NCBI GenBank assembly: GCA_002270565.1
Contig: NQMI01000018.1
Span: forward strand, 310,001-374,000
Length of the DNA stretch: 64,000 bases
Direction: 5' to 3'
Origin: Stenocarpella maydis
Lineage: Eukaryota; Ascomycota; Sordariomycetes; Diaporthales; Diaporthaceae
The position numbers were made by a program, and so were the translations under genes. Below the pieces are notes generated by a model. The model did not search any database and had not been told where the DNA came from. It worked only from the letters and a program-made list of their open reading frames with translations. Below are positions 33,749-45,409 of this stretch, piece by piece. Position 1 is the first letter of the stretch, and each line of letters opens with the position of its first letter.

Positions 33749-34341
33749 TGTTAAACGGAACCGCTCAGCAGGGCGTTGGTACTCCGTGCAAGGAGTTACC
33801 CTAGACTTCGTTGTAAGGAGTTACCCTAGACTTCCTAGCAAGAGTTCCCTGACTTGCGGTCAGCGTTTCGGGTAGTTTGGGCGCCAAGTGCGGGTGCGTG
33901 ATGCAGATGGTTTGGTGGCGTGAGCTCGATTATTTTGGCTGCTTTTGCCCTTATTTCAGACGCCTCTGCATGGTACCGCCTTTTTTCTTACCCAAAAAGT
34001 ATATTACTTAGTGCATTAGATAGATTGATTTCTAAAGTTTATATTTATTTAATTTGGGTATTGCTATGGCTATGGTTGGCTGGTTCCTTGGAACCAAAGA
34101 TGGTGTGTTGGAAGGGCGAATTTTCCGGCATTTGCAAATTTGCACCAGAGCCTACCGCAGCGTGCCCAGGGGTGAGACGACGTCGGAGGGTATATAAGGA
34201 GGGCTTACAGAAGCCCAACTTAATTCAATACAAAGTTGTCCAGACCACTGTCAATTGTCCGAATTCGCCTCAGGGCACCACACTGCGACCCTGCCGAAAC
34301 ACACGCTGAACTGAATGCTATTTTATAGCACATATTCATCA
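33749..34341 (+). repeat. 5' LTR of Ty1/copia element
   Basis: 593 bp beginning TGTTAAACGG and ending ATTCATCA (TG...CA). It contains a TATA-like GGGTATATAAGGAGG near 34188 followed by a CAACTTAATTCAATACAAAG leader, as expected of an LTR promoter. It is immediately followed, after two bases, by the primer binding site. The first 90 bp contain short internal repeats of AAGGAGTTACCCTAGACTT. Most of the body aligns with the 3' LTR at 41169-41678, with many substitutions. Confidence 0.85.
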
Positions 34342-34343
34342 GA

Positions 34344-34355
34344 GGTTATGAGCCC
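34344..34355 (+). other. Primer binding site, half-tRNA(iMet) type
   Basis: GGTTATGAGCCC is the exact complement of the GGGCTCATAACC anticodon-arm sequence of eukaryotic initiator tRNA-Met. Copia of Drosophila and yeast Ty5 prime reverse transcription from this internal position using a cleaved half tRNA. It begins two bases after the LTR end, as expected for a PBS. Confidence 0.75.
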
Positions 34356-34510
34356 GGCTCTAGCAGTCAGCGCCCTGAAACAACATTGAATTTAGGCCTT
34401 AAACAAGCCTACCTATCTGTACGCTACAGCGCTATTTGCACTGATTAGCGGACCAGCCAAAACATCGCTGGTTTGGGCCTGCAACGCCCAGAAACAACTG
34501 CAAAAAGAGC

Positions 34511-34580
34511 AAAAATTGCTCGCTGGGTAATTCGAACCCACGGCCCTCAGCGCACATTGTGCCGCGGACACCATTTCTCA
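34511..34580 (-). other. tRNA-like B-box segment in the element leader
   Basis: On the minus strand the segment reads ...GAGGGCCGTGGGTTCGAATT..., close to a tRNA T-arm with a Pol III B box (GGTTCGAAT). Flanking TTGCT and AGCAA could pair as a short acceptor. The T stem pairs poorly and no anticodon arm was assigned with confidence, so this is at most a tRNA relic inside the untranslated leader between PBS and gag. Confidence 0.25.
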
Positions 34581-34792
34581 CAATTGCAACTCAAACGCTA
34601 GCAATTTTGTACGAGGGAAAGTTTCACTTCAGAGACTACACGTCAGAGGGTCACGCCTAGGATTTCTACGGAATAGGCACTGAGGAAATATACGACTATA
34701 CTATTGGGTTGCTACGAATCACACTTTCTAGCAATATTCTGCCCCTTATATACCTATTCTCTAGGTGTATTTAGTCTTCCTCAACAGCCAAT

Positions 34793-37700
34793 ATGGCTTC
34801 TAGTGCCCCTGCAGAGGGGACTACCCCTAATTCCCGGGGGAATAGGGCTCTAGCAGAGCGCCTAGATCTGCAAAATCAGCAGATTTTAGACCTAAACACC
34901 CGTTTAGAGTCTGTACAAGAGCTATTAGCTCAGCAAGTAGCCACTAGCAATACCCTTCAAGGTACGCTAGGGGAATTAGCTACTGCTATTCAGGGCCTAT
35001 CGGCCCTAGTAGCCCAGCAGGCGCCCCAGCCTGCGCCTCCGGCGCCTCCGGCGCCTCCAGCGCCTCAAGTGCCCCAGACGGCTCCCTCGGAGCCTATGGA
35101 TGTCGAAAGTCCTTCTACAGGGCCTACGGGCCCTGATCAGGGGCCTACGGGCTCTGATCAGAGGCCTATGGGCCCTGTAAGGCAGCCAGAACCCACTGGA
35201 TTTAGTTCCGATTTTAGTAAGGAGCTCTCTAAGAAGGTATATACCTTTCCAGAGACGTATCGCCTAAAAGGCCCTGAAAATTTCGACCAGTGGAAGCAAG
35301 CGTTTGCTATTATGCTACGGGCTATAGGGTACAGCCAATTTCTCGCAGACCCTTCTATAGCTAATAGCCTAAGTGATAGTGATCAGGCTATTCTCTTAAT
35401 GCTCTTAAGAGATAGCCTATCTTCAAGCCCACAGGCTGCTATTGCTTGGATCTCAGGCCCTGCAGAAGCCTATAAGCTACTAAAGGACCAGTATTCTCAT
35501 TCTATGGGTTTACAGAGAGATTCGCTATATAGGGAATTTCACTCCCTAAAATATGCTTCTGGTACAAACCTAGCGGAATTTAACGCTCGGTTTAATAGCC
35601 TAATCTCTAGGCTACACCTTGCTGGGGCCCAAATAGAGCCAACTGACCTAATAAATCAGTACCTAGGCTCCTTGGAAAGAGCATTTCCACAGTGGGCAGA
35701 GCGGCTCAGAGGAACTATCCGTACGCTAAAAGCTACGGGCCAGCCTACTGATAGGCTAAATCTACAGTTCCTTATGGCGGATATACTAGAAGAGACTAGA
35801 AATCCGTCTTCAGCTTCCTATCAGGTTGCTAAGGGGGGACAGAAACCTCCTTTAGGCCCTCAGGGGCCTAAAAATCAGTCTTCAGGCTCTAAAAGGCCTA
35901 AAAAGACTGGAAACAGAGGGCAGGACCCTAAAAAGGCTGAAGAAAATAAGCCTTATAAGGGATCCAGGGGCTCTAGTGGCAAGAAAAAATCCACAGAGCC
36001 TAAATCGCCCAGTGGGAAGCCCCCTGAAAATTCAGGGGACTACGCCTGTGCTTTAGGCTATTCAGCCTATAAGGATGAAGAATCAGCTCCTAGCAAGAGC
36101 TATTCTTTAGGTGATGAGGCTAGTGATTCAGACAGCTCGTCTATAGCCTCAGAAAGCCCCTGTAAGCTCTGCTATAGGGGTTCACGATCAAGAGGGCCCC
36201 CCAAGAAGGGCCCTAAGCCTTCTAGGCCTTCTAGGCCTACTGCCCTATTATATGATACTGGTTCTACAGTACATATAGTAAATAGCCGTTCTTTATTCAC
36301 TAATTTAGTGACAACCGGCGATTTTGGGTACCTGCAAACAGGTGGGGGTAGGGTATACCCCTCAGGTAGAGGCACTGCTACATTTCAGGTAATTAGCCCT
36401 GAAAGCCCAGCCAAGACCAAGCGTCTAGTCCTAAAGGAGGCACTGTATGTGCCCTCTATGGATATCAGTATTTTTAGTGGCCTTCGCCACTATAGTGCTG
36501 GGGGTTACCTCTCAAGGAATACCCTATATAGGGCTGATGAGCAACCGATCGTGCACCTAGACCCTTCTAAAACGGGATTTTTTATCCCTCAGAAGGGGAT
36601 ACAGGCCCCAGAGACCTATACTACTCAGGCTAATAGTATATACTACGTCCCCAGTAGTAGTACGAACGCCTTGGAGATAGTGCTGCCCCCTTTTAATAGG
36701 GAAGCAGCTAGGGATTATGAGAAGATCCCTACCCCTCAAGAGCCTATTCTTACAAGGGAAGAATTAGGCCCTTCTGGGTCCTCTACAGGCTCTATTGCCT
36801 CAGAACCTAGGCCAGCTTCGCCTATTTCTGAGTTACAGGGTCTTCCGGTACGGGTCCCTCGCACGCCCCCTTCTACAGGTCCTTCCCCGCGGGTAGAACC
36901 GCCTGTAGGAAATAGGGGGGATAGGGCCACAGAGGACCTAGAAGATCTTCTTTTAGAGGGCCTCTCGCCTTCTAAAAAAGCCACTAAACGGCCTATACAG
37001 GCCACTAGACCTTCTGAAGGGTCCCCTAAGCTACTCAAACTAGCCTATCTCTGGCACAAGAGATTGGGGCATATTAGTCTTCGTCTGCTAAAGAAGACGG
37101 CTAAAATAGCCCAAGGGGTACCTAATTTTGATTCGATCTCAGAAGGGGATTTTCTATGCCTAGCCTGTGATAGGGCTAAGGCTGTTCGTAGGCTAAATCA
37201 CAAGCCTATTGATGATCCAGAGGGTGTATTAGACTCTTTAGAAGGGGATACCTTTTCTATTAAGCCTATGCCCTATAATAAGTGCCCTATTGGGCTACTA
37301 ATAGTGGATAGAAAATCTAGGTTTAGGTGGCTTTTCCTGCTAAAAAATCGAGATGGGGACCTAATGATGGATACTATCAAGGGCTTCTTTAGGTCCTTGA
37401 AGGCCCTATTTGGGCGGTACCCTAGGGGCTTCCATTTTGATGGCGGGAAGGAGATAAGTGCCCAGCTACAGGCCTGGCTACAGCATAAGGGCATAGCCTT
37501 TTCAACAAGTAGTCCCTATATTCACGAGCAAAACGGTCTAATAGAACGCTCTATTCGAGTGATTCTAGACCGTCTTAGGGCTACTATGCTTGCTGCAGGC
37601 CTACCGCTATATCTATGGTGTTTTATTATCCCTGCCGTACTTGAGTTAGTTAACTCAACTGCCCTAACAAATAGAGACCTTACAGCCTATCAGGAACTGT

Positions 37701-40700
37701 ACGATGGGCTAGAGCCCTCTAAAACCCATAAACCACTGCTAAAGAGGTACAGGGTTATAGGGGCTCGCTGTGAGGTCTTCCTGCCTGAAGAAAAGCGTCA
37801 GAAGGGCTACAAGCTAGCCCCGAGGACGGAGACGGGCTATTTGCTAGCGGTATTAGGGAATAATACATATCAAGTATATATCCCTAAACGGCATACTGTT
37901 CTAAAGACCTCTATTCTCAAGATCTATGAGGAATTAAGCAGTATAGATACTGGTAGCGGTTTTGGGCCAGAAGGGGTATTAGAGGGTCCCCTAGACCCTC
38001 TACATAGGGATGTAGACCCTACAACCGCTGTACCTATTGGGTCTCAAATAGACCCCCTAGGAGGGCCTCTCTCAGGCCCTACAATACCTGCTGGGTCTCA
38101 AATAGACCCCCCAGAAGAGCCTCTCTCAGGCTTACCTGCACTTTCTGCAGAAGGGGACCCCACTGTGGGTTCCGGGGAATTAGAGGATATAGGGCCTAAT
38201 TTAGGCCCTACAAAGTCGTCCCCAGAGGGTATAGGGCCAACTCTACCTGAAGAAATGGACCTATCATACGCCAAACAGATCGTCTACTCTATCTTCAAAA
38301 GAGCACGCCAAATAGCGTTTAGTACTACAAACGCTGCAGCCCCCCAGACCTGGAAACAGGTGCTAAAAAGCCCTAATAGGGCTAAATGGCTACAGGCGAT
38401 CTATAGCGAATTTGAGCAATTAATTTTGCAAAATACCCTCGAATTTTGGCCAGCAAATCAGCTTCCAGAAGGTCGAAAGCCTATAACCAGTCGACTAGTC
38501 CTACGAGAGAAAAAGGACGAGAATAATAGGGTCTTTAAATTTAAAGCCCGATTAGTAGTCAGAGGATTTCAACAGAGGAAAGGGGTAGATTTTACCGAGA
38601 CCTTCGCCTCAACCTCTAGCCCTCCTACCTGGAGGGTACTACTAGCACTAGCTGCTATTCTTGACTGGGAAATCGAGCAGATCGATTTTATAGGTGCCTT
38701 CCTAAATAGTACGCTGAAAGAACAGGTCTTTATGGAGCTTCCAGAGGGGTTCAAAGAATTTGCCGCCCAAACTAGTAGCCAAATTCATCGGCTATTAACT
38801 AGGGCTGGCTATAACCCCTCTGATCAGCAGATAATTCGGCTAAATAAAGCTCTATATGGCCTAAAGCAGGCCCCTAGGGAGTGGCAACAGATAGTTATTG
38901 ACCTTCTGAAAGGTCTAGGCTTCAAACCGCTACTCTCAGACTCCGCCGTCTTCTACAGCAGGGCGTCAGGCCTATTTATAGTGTCCTACGTCGACGACTG
39001 CCTAATAATAGGGCCTGGAATCTCCAAAATTCAGGCCCTAAAACGCCAAATCCATAAGGCGTATGCTATAGAAGACAGGGGCCCTGCAAGCTTCTTTCTA
39101 GGTGTTCGAATTATTAGGGACCGCCCTAATCGAACCCTATGGCTCTCCCAGAGCCAGTATATTGAGGAAGCTATTAGAACCTTCAACTTAGAGGGTTCTA
39201 GGCCTATTTCAGTTCCTCTCCAGCCAAACTTAGTCAACTTAGGCCCTATCGAAGGGCCTATACTCGACCGAATTCGACACAAGCGCTTTCAGGCTATAGT
39301 NNNNTGGGTCTCAAATAGACCCCCTAGGAGGGCCTCTCTCAGGCCCTACAATACCTGCTGGGTCTCAAATAGACCCCCCAGAAGAGCCTCTCTCAGGCTT
39401 ACCTGCACTTTCTGCAGAAGGGGACCCCACTGTGGGTTCCGGGGAATTAGAGGATATAGGGCCTAATTTAGGCCCTACAAAGTCGTCCCCAGAGGGTATA
39501 GGGCCAACTCTACCTGAAGAAATGGACCTATCATACGCCAAACAGATCGTCTACTCTATCTTCAAAAGAGCACGCCAAATAGCGTTTAGTACTACAAACG
39601 CTGCAGCCCCCCAGACCTGGAAACAGGTGCTAAAAAGCCCTAATAGGGCTAAATGGCTACAGGCGATCTATAGCGAATTTGAGCAATTAATTTTGCAAAA
39701 TACCCTCGAATTTTGGCCAGCAAATCAGCTTCCAGAAGGTCGAAAGCCTATAACCAGTCGACTAGTCCTACGAGAGAAAAAGGACGAGAATAATAGGGTC
39801 TTTAAATTTAAAGCCCGATTAGTAGTCAGAGGATTTCAACAGAGGAAAGGGGTAGATTTTACCGAGACCTTCGCCTCAACCTCTAGCCCTCCTACCTGGA
39901 GGGTACTACTAGCACTAGCTGCTATTCTTGACTGGGAAATCGAGCAGATCGATTTTATAGGTGCCTTCCTAAATAGTACGCTGAAAGAACAGGTCTTTAT
40001 GGAGCTTCCAGAGGGGTTCAAAGAATTTGCCGCCCAAACTAGTAGCCAAATTCATCGGCTATTAACTAGGGCTGGCTATAACCCCTCTGATCAGCAGATA
40101 ATTCGGCTAAATAAAGCTCTATATGGCCTAAAGCAGGCCCCTAGGGAGTGGCAACAGATAGTTATTGACCTTCTGAAAGGTCTAGGCTTCAAACCGCTAC
40201 TCTCAGACTCCGCCGTCTTCTACAGCAGGGCGTCAGGCCTATTTATAGTGTCCTACGTCGACGACTGCCTAATAATAGGGCCTGGAATCTCCAAAATTCA
40301 GGCCCTAAAACGCCAAATCCATAAGGCGTATGCTATAGAAGACAGGGGCCCTGCAAGCTTCTTTCTAGGTGTTCGAATTATTAGGGACCGCCCTAATCGA
40401 ACCCTATGGCTCTCCCAGAGCCAGTATATTGAGGAAGCTATTAGAACCTTCAACTTAGAGGGTTCTAGGCCTATTTCAGTTCCTCTCCAGCCAAACTTAG
40501 TCAACTTAGGCCCTATCGAAGGGCCTATACTCGACCGAATTCGACACAAGCGCTTTCAGGCTATAGTAGGTACCGCTATGTATTTAGTTACCCAAACTAG
40601 GCCTGATATCAGCTTCCCGGTCCAGTGGCTAGCCAGAGCCTTCCAAGCATCTAAATCTCAGCATTTAGTAGCTGCACAGAACCTATTTAGGTACCTAAAT

Positions 40701-41167
40701 AGCCATCGACACCTTGCTATTAGGTATTCTGCTAGGGGTCTCAAAGACTCCCTACAGAGCTCTCTCCTAGAGCCTATAGGCTATTCTGATAGCGACTATG
40801 CTGGGGATAAGGCCTCCTCTAAATCAACGTATGGGTATGTATTTACCCTAGGAGGAGGGCCTATTTCTTGGAAATCAAAGCGAGGAAGCACTATAGCGTT
40901 ATCAACGCTAGAGGCTGAATTTATAGGGCTTATAGAGGCTACTCGGGAAATCCAGTGGCTTCGAGGGCTCTATATAGAACTGAATAGGCCTATTCCTAGG
41001 CCAACTATCCTCTATGGAGATAATACGGGCGCTATCTCCACTGCTAAGGACCCTTCACACCATCAACGAACTAAGCATACGCTTCTTAGGTACCACTACC
41101 TACGTGCTGAAGTTCAGAAGGGGACCCTCGAAGTTAAATACCTCGAGACCAGTAAAATGGTAGCAGA
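34793..41167 (+). CDS. Copia gag-pol polyprotein, interrupted by an assembly gap
   Basis: The first part (34793-39300) runs from Met through gag (DFSKELSKKVYTFPETYRLKGPENFDQWKQ region), protease (ALLYDTGSTVHIV), integrase zinc-binding HKRLGH...CLAC, the integrase core (LIVDRKSRFRWL, FHFDGGKE, EQNGLIERS) and reverse transcriptase (KARLVVRGF, QIDFIGAFLN, LNKALYGLKQ, VSYVDDCLI). After the gap, 39305-40567 repeats 38038-39300. New sequence from 40568 adds the RNase H part (TRPDIS, GYSDSDYAGD, SWKSKRGSTIALSTLEAEF, YGDN, RTKH). The frame at 40568 continues that at 39300 exactly if the repeat is removed, giving about 1,700 residues. No CCHC zinc knuckle is visible in gag. Codon use is A/T-rich at third positions, unlike the flanking genes. 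Confidence 0.85.
38038..39300 (+). repeat. Left copy of the 1,263-bp duplicated segment
   Basis: Starts TGGGTCTCAAATAGACC inside the integrase-RT spacer and ends CAGGCTATAGT in RT/RNase H, at the N gap. Appears identical base for base to 39305-40567. Confidence 0.9.
39301..39304. other. Assembly gap (NNNN)
   Basis: Four N bases separating the two identical 1,263-bp copies. The sequence after the gap restarts 1,263 bp back, which is what two overlapping contigs joined without merging would look like. Confidence 0.9.
39305..40567 (+). repeat. Right copy of the 1,263-bp duplicated segment
   Basis: Identical in my reading to 38038-39300, in the same orientation. It carries reverse transcriptase a second time. 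After 40567 the sequence continues with unique RNase H coding sequence. Confidence 0.9.
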
Positions 41168-41168
41168 N

Positions 41169-41678
41169 CTAGCAAGGAGTTACCCTAGACTTGCGAGTCA
41201 GGCGATTTTCGCTAAGTACGCCCAGTGCGTGCGTGACGCAAGATGAGTTTGGTGGCCGTGAGTCGATTATTTTGGCCTGCATTTGCACCTTAATTCAGAC
41301 CTCTGCATTACCCTTATTTCTTACCCAAAAAGTATATGACTTAGTGCATTGGATAGCCTGATTTCTGAAGTTTGTATGTACTTAATTTGGGCATTGCTAG
41401 GGCTATGGTTGGCTGGCTGCTTGGAACCAAAGATGGTGTGTTGGAAGGGCGAATTTTCCGGCATTTGCAAATTTGCACCAGAGCCGACCGCAGCGTGCCC
41501 AGGGGTGAGACGACGTCGGAGGGTATATAAGGAGGGCTTACAGAAGCCCAACTTAATTCAATACAAAGTTGTCCAGACCATTGTCAATCGTCCCAATTCG
41601 CCTCAGAGCACCATACTGCGACCCTGCCGAAACACACACACGCTGAACTGAATGCTATTCTATAGCACAAATTCATCA
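41169..41678 (+). repeat. 3' LTR of the copia element, first part missing
   Basis: Begins CTAGCAAGGAGTTACCC directly after the ambiguous base at 41168 and ends ATTCATCA, matching the 5' LTR end. It matches the 5' LTR from about 33835 onward, with many differences concentrated in the first half. The last part (from GGAACCAAAGATGGTGTG) is nearly identical. The missing first ~85 bp coincide with the N, so this is probably an assembly loss. Confidence 0.8.
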
Positions 41679-43195
41679 GAATTAATATAAAAGTAGTAGT
41701 ATTTCATATTATTAAATATACTTATTATTTGCTATCTGTATTAAATTATTGCTTAAGTTTAGTATATGCTATAGTAAAGATATCCTTATCTATAATTGAT
41801 TGTATATAAAAATCCTTAGCTTTACCCTTTAATATTGCAAGTAATACTACCCAGAAGTAAGTTGGGTATAGGTAGTTGTTTTTATAAATATTATAAAAGA
41901 GATGGATTTTATTATTAAGTATTTTATTTATTACTCTAGTGAATTTCTCGTTATCTAAGTAGTACTTGGCTATATTAGCAGATATGCCCTTCTCTAGTAG
42001 TATAGTATATAGCTATTGTGGAGGGATTGTAGCATGCTTCTCATAGGCAGCTCGGAATTCCTCCCACTTAAGTGTTGATTTATAGCTATTAGAAGTCTTA
42101 TAGTTATACATGCTCTATAGCTGATGGGATGGGGACTAAGATCTGGGTATGGTTGGGGTAGTGGGTTGTGATATAGGTCTGTAGGTACTTGGGCCTATCT
42201 CTCTGTTGCTACTTGATGCTAGTTAGTATTCCTTAAATGATAGACTGTTATTAAAAGGGATATAATTATAATATCTCTTTAACTATATTATCTATTAGTA
42301 TTAGTATTATGCAGATGCTAGGGCTTTTAATAGGGAATCTGTCTCTAATAGTTCCATAAAGGCCTTTATATTATTATTAACCTATAAGTATATTCCCTTA
42401 CTTTATAGTATCTTCTTAAGGGTAGTAAGAATATTGTGATGGATTGCGTGTGGTCTTGGGTTACTTAGAGCATCTGGATCCGGGTCTACCCTCTATAGAT
42501 TAGGGTTAAGGCTTGTCTTAGCAGTGGCCTCCCTGAGTAATATATCCTTAATTATATTTAATAAGTTGATAGGGTTAAGACTAGTAGTGACTGTTGATAT
42601 AGCTATTAATGTTAATAGCATAGGGGTGTTATCTTTATTATAGGGGTTTGCTATTATAATATGCAGATTATATAGTTAATATATGGTATTATAGTAAAGA
42701 ATAGGGGTGTGCTAGGGTAAAGTAGGAGTAAAAAAGATAGTAATAAGGGGTAGTGAGTGTATAGGGGTAAGCTGTTAGCAGGAGTAGTAAAGATGTGCCA
42801 GCTAGTAAGGTTAACCTTAGCTAGTGTAGCTGATTGCTGAGGGGATTGCCGGGGTAGTTGCTAATGGGTGCTAAAGTAATAATATCTCTAGTATTATCTT
42901 TAAGAGTAGCTATAGGTTAGCAATATTATATAGCCTTATGTATTCTGCGGTTGCTTTCTGATGATACTTAGGGCGTAATGGATGCATATAAGATAAAGGT
43001 AGAGTATAGCGTTATATATATAGAGCCCTCTTCTTCTTATAATGGGTAGTAATAATGTTGCTGAAGACTATTGGAGTGTCTTTAAGGAGTGATGCCGTTA
43101 GTACTGTTAGTATAGCTACTATTAAAGCAGTAATAATCTATCTCTTTAATCCTTGCTAATCTGCGGTCGCTCTTGCAACTACTGATTAGTATTGG
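41679..43195. other. AT-rich RIP-type transposon debris
   Basis: About 1.5 kb with strongly depleted CpA and many TpA steps and no open frame longer than a few dozen codons. It includes the gag relic on the minus strand. GC content rises again near 43,200. Confidence 0.7.
41735..42090 (-). pseudogene. Decayed retrotransposon gag relic
   Basis: Reading the minus strand through stops gives LKWEEFRAAYEKHATIPP, then FYNIYKNNYLYPTYFWVVLL, and AILKGKAKDFYIQSII followed by TIAYTKLKQ-stop-FNTD. The pattern of a W-F motif and L.G.A..FY......F...Y..LK.HF.TD is that of gag-like proteins of fungal LTR elements. The interrupting TAG codons sit where CAG/CAC-like codons would be expected, consistent with RIP. 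It is in opposite orientation to the intact copia element, so it belongs to another insertion. Confidence 0.45.
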
Positions 43196-45409
43196 ATGGG
43201 TTACGTATTGCAATATGAGTGGGGTGTTGTTCTTGTATTTCTCTCTGTTATTCGAGTAGTGGGTGCAGTGGGCGTAGCCCGCCAGCTATCTCGGGTCTAT
43301 ATAGTGGGTGGTAGCTGCTTAGTAAGCAACTACGCCCTCTGGCTACAGTACGGTGGCTGTAGCGATAGCCCACCAATGTGCTGTTGCACACTACTATTGC
43401 CACAATGTCAGCCTTATCGACATCAGTGGCATTCCTGGTGGCCCTCGCACCATACCTTATGCCAACGATCTCACGTGGCTCGGTCAGCAAGAATGGATGG
43501 ACATCGAATACATTTCGAGTAATTTCGTGCTCTTGGACGACCGATCCCGAGAAGCGAAGAGTATTGGGCCGTGGACAGTCGCTTCCAGGTCTGTGATATT
43601 CTCCTTCCATTTCTTGAGCCATGTTCTATTCAAACGCCGAGATTCCGTGCTACTTCAACTTTGGCAATGGAGTATTCTGCGCCAAGGGCTTAAACTAACA
43701 CCAAGCCCGACTAGGATTGTTGGGTAGGGTATCTTCCGAACCCAGCAGCAGTCCCGGAAGCGCTCTTCGTTCCTGAGCTCGCTTTCCTCCGGCTCCACGT
43801 CGTCTCGTGCGCAAGACCCACGTGATGACCCAAGCACTTGGACGAACCTTTGTGGCGAGGTCTGTACTCTACCGTGTGCATCCCGACTACCCAAGCGAGA
43901 CGTGGCCAAAATGGAGTTCTCGTGTGCGTCGTGAGCGACAGCGCGGTTGGGACTACCCTTCGCAGTCTCAAGGTGGCCGGGTTCGCCTCCTCGTGCAAAT
44001 GGTATCGGACGTTCAGAAATATGACTTTGAGGGTGACGAGCTGTATAAACGGCTGCAGGAGGGAAGAGGGGCGTTCTATGGAGCATTTCAGGTTCCTCAA
44101 GAGTTGCGAGATGGATACCGAATACTCTAAGCTGCACCTGAGATGCCAATCATGATCACAGACGCAGCATGTGCAGAGCAAATAGGATACCACAAGAATC
44201 AGAGAACGGGCCCAAATGTCGCCCAAGCATCCTGAATCGGCGACGGAAATCAAGCCAAAGTCACAGTGTGCAGTTTCTGGGAGGACCCCTGAGGCTCGTG
44301 GCAGGCATAACCTCGATGTGATGCGGACTGCACCAGCGAGGGGTGAGTGACAGAGACATCCCGAGGCGTATTGCTTCTCCAGGAACACGATAATGTCAGT
44401 CCAGGGCGACGGGTACGTGATTGTGCACTGCCTGTACCCGGTTTGATCTGCTCGTGATGGAGACATATATCAGTGAAGTCGTCAATAGCGAGTGTCTCTT
44501 GCAGGCTATATATCAGGAATACCACGGGCAGGATAGAGCATAGAGCTCAGTCTTAGAGAGACGGACGGTTCCAAGGCTGGTGCCCATACCGATTGCCTAC
44601 CACCGCGCCTTGGATACATTGTCCTTGACTGGGAAGATCTATTCTTGTCAAACGGGAGTGCCAATGGAGACAGCCCAGAAGGAGAAAGTTAGGCAGGTGC
44701 AAGTTCCCACCTCACCAAATGCCTACTTGCCTTATGGCGTGTCGCAACCCCGTATCTCAGTGACAGGACTCTGGCTAGATTGTCCCAAAGGCGCAGGCAG
44801 TATTGAGCGGACAAGCCAAAGCTGACCGGGAGAACCAGCATTGAACGAGGCTTGTTTCGCCAGCAGCCATAGCAAGCATCACTGATGTTTGGAAACAGTA
44901 GGCAGTCTCAAAATACTGGGAACCGACTGTGGCTGGAAGTATGACGAGCCATGTCATCGCGTGTCCAATGTCCGAAATCCCGCCTGGTAAAATCTCCAAA
45001 TTACCGCTTATGAGTAACTTGAAATGAACCCAGTGACACCCAGCCGCGGATATCTGGAGCGCATCTTCCGAAGCCAGCGGCTGAGAATGATGAGCCTCTC
45101 AGTCTGTCCAGCGAAGATACCACAGCCAGGCGCCACTAGTTGAGCGCAGGGCCGAGGGCCCACGAAACCACGACACCGAAGAGTTGACGTTCAAATGCTT
45201 TCATTTGTTTGAATGCTAATCCGCATCCACCAGACAGCCATCTGGACCAATCGAATCGACGCCGTTGACTGCCATTACTGGACCAATCCCTTCATTCATC
45301 ATCTACCATGAGGGTGTGGTATAGAGGTGTGCGCCCAGTATCGTGGTTCTTTTCCCGCAGACCATAAAGCAAGACCGTTCCCATGCATTCACCAAGAAAC
45401 TGACACCGT
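43196..45409. other. Intergenic, no supportable gene
   Basis: About 2.2 kb of normal base composition. A + strand stretch around 43,430-43,520 reads PRTIPYANDLTWLGQQEWMD, faintly like the Y.GD.D..CNW.G...W end of serine carboxypeptidases, but no catalytic motif accompanies it. If real it is a decayed fragment. Other open stretches overlap on both strands without family resemblance. Confidence 0.45.

Larger units (their letters stand above)
33749..41678 (+). mobile_element. Ty1/copia LTR retrotransposon (assembly-disrupted)
   Basis: LTR, PBS, gag-pol in one frame and 3' LTR, in the copia order (protease, integrase, reverse transcriptase, RNase H). The assembly contains a 4-N gap (39301-39304) with 1,263 bp repeated on each side, and a single N at 41168 where the end of RNase H, the polypurine tract and the first ~85 bp of the 3' LTR are missing. 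Target-site duplication is not evident: the bases before 33749 (AGTAT) and after 41678 (GAATT) differ. Without the repeated segment the element would be about 6.7 kb. Confidence 0.85.

Noticed and set aside
39305..41246. A second, tandem retrotransposon
   Set aside because: Its first 1,263 bp look identical to the preceding sequence across an N gap, and the frames merge perfectly; overlap artefact is simpler.
43350..43600. Serine carboxypeptidase fragment
   Set aside because: Only a weak match to the D-containing loop; no GESYAG or catalytic His context nearby.
43655..44466. Overlapping minus-strand frames of 164 and 251 codons
   Set aside because: Two frames overlap each other and + strand frames; no domain, no consistent splice model.
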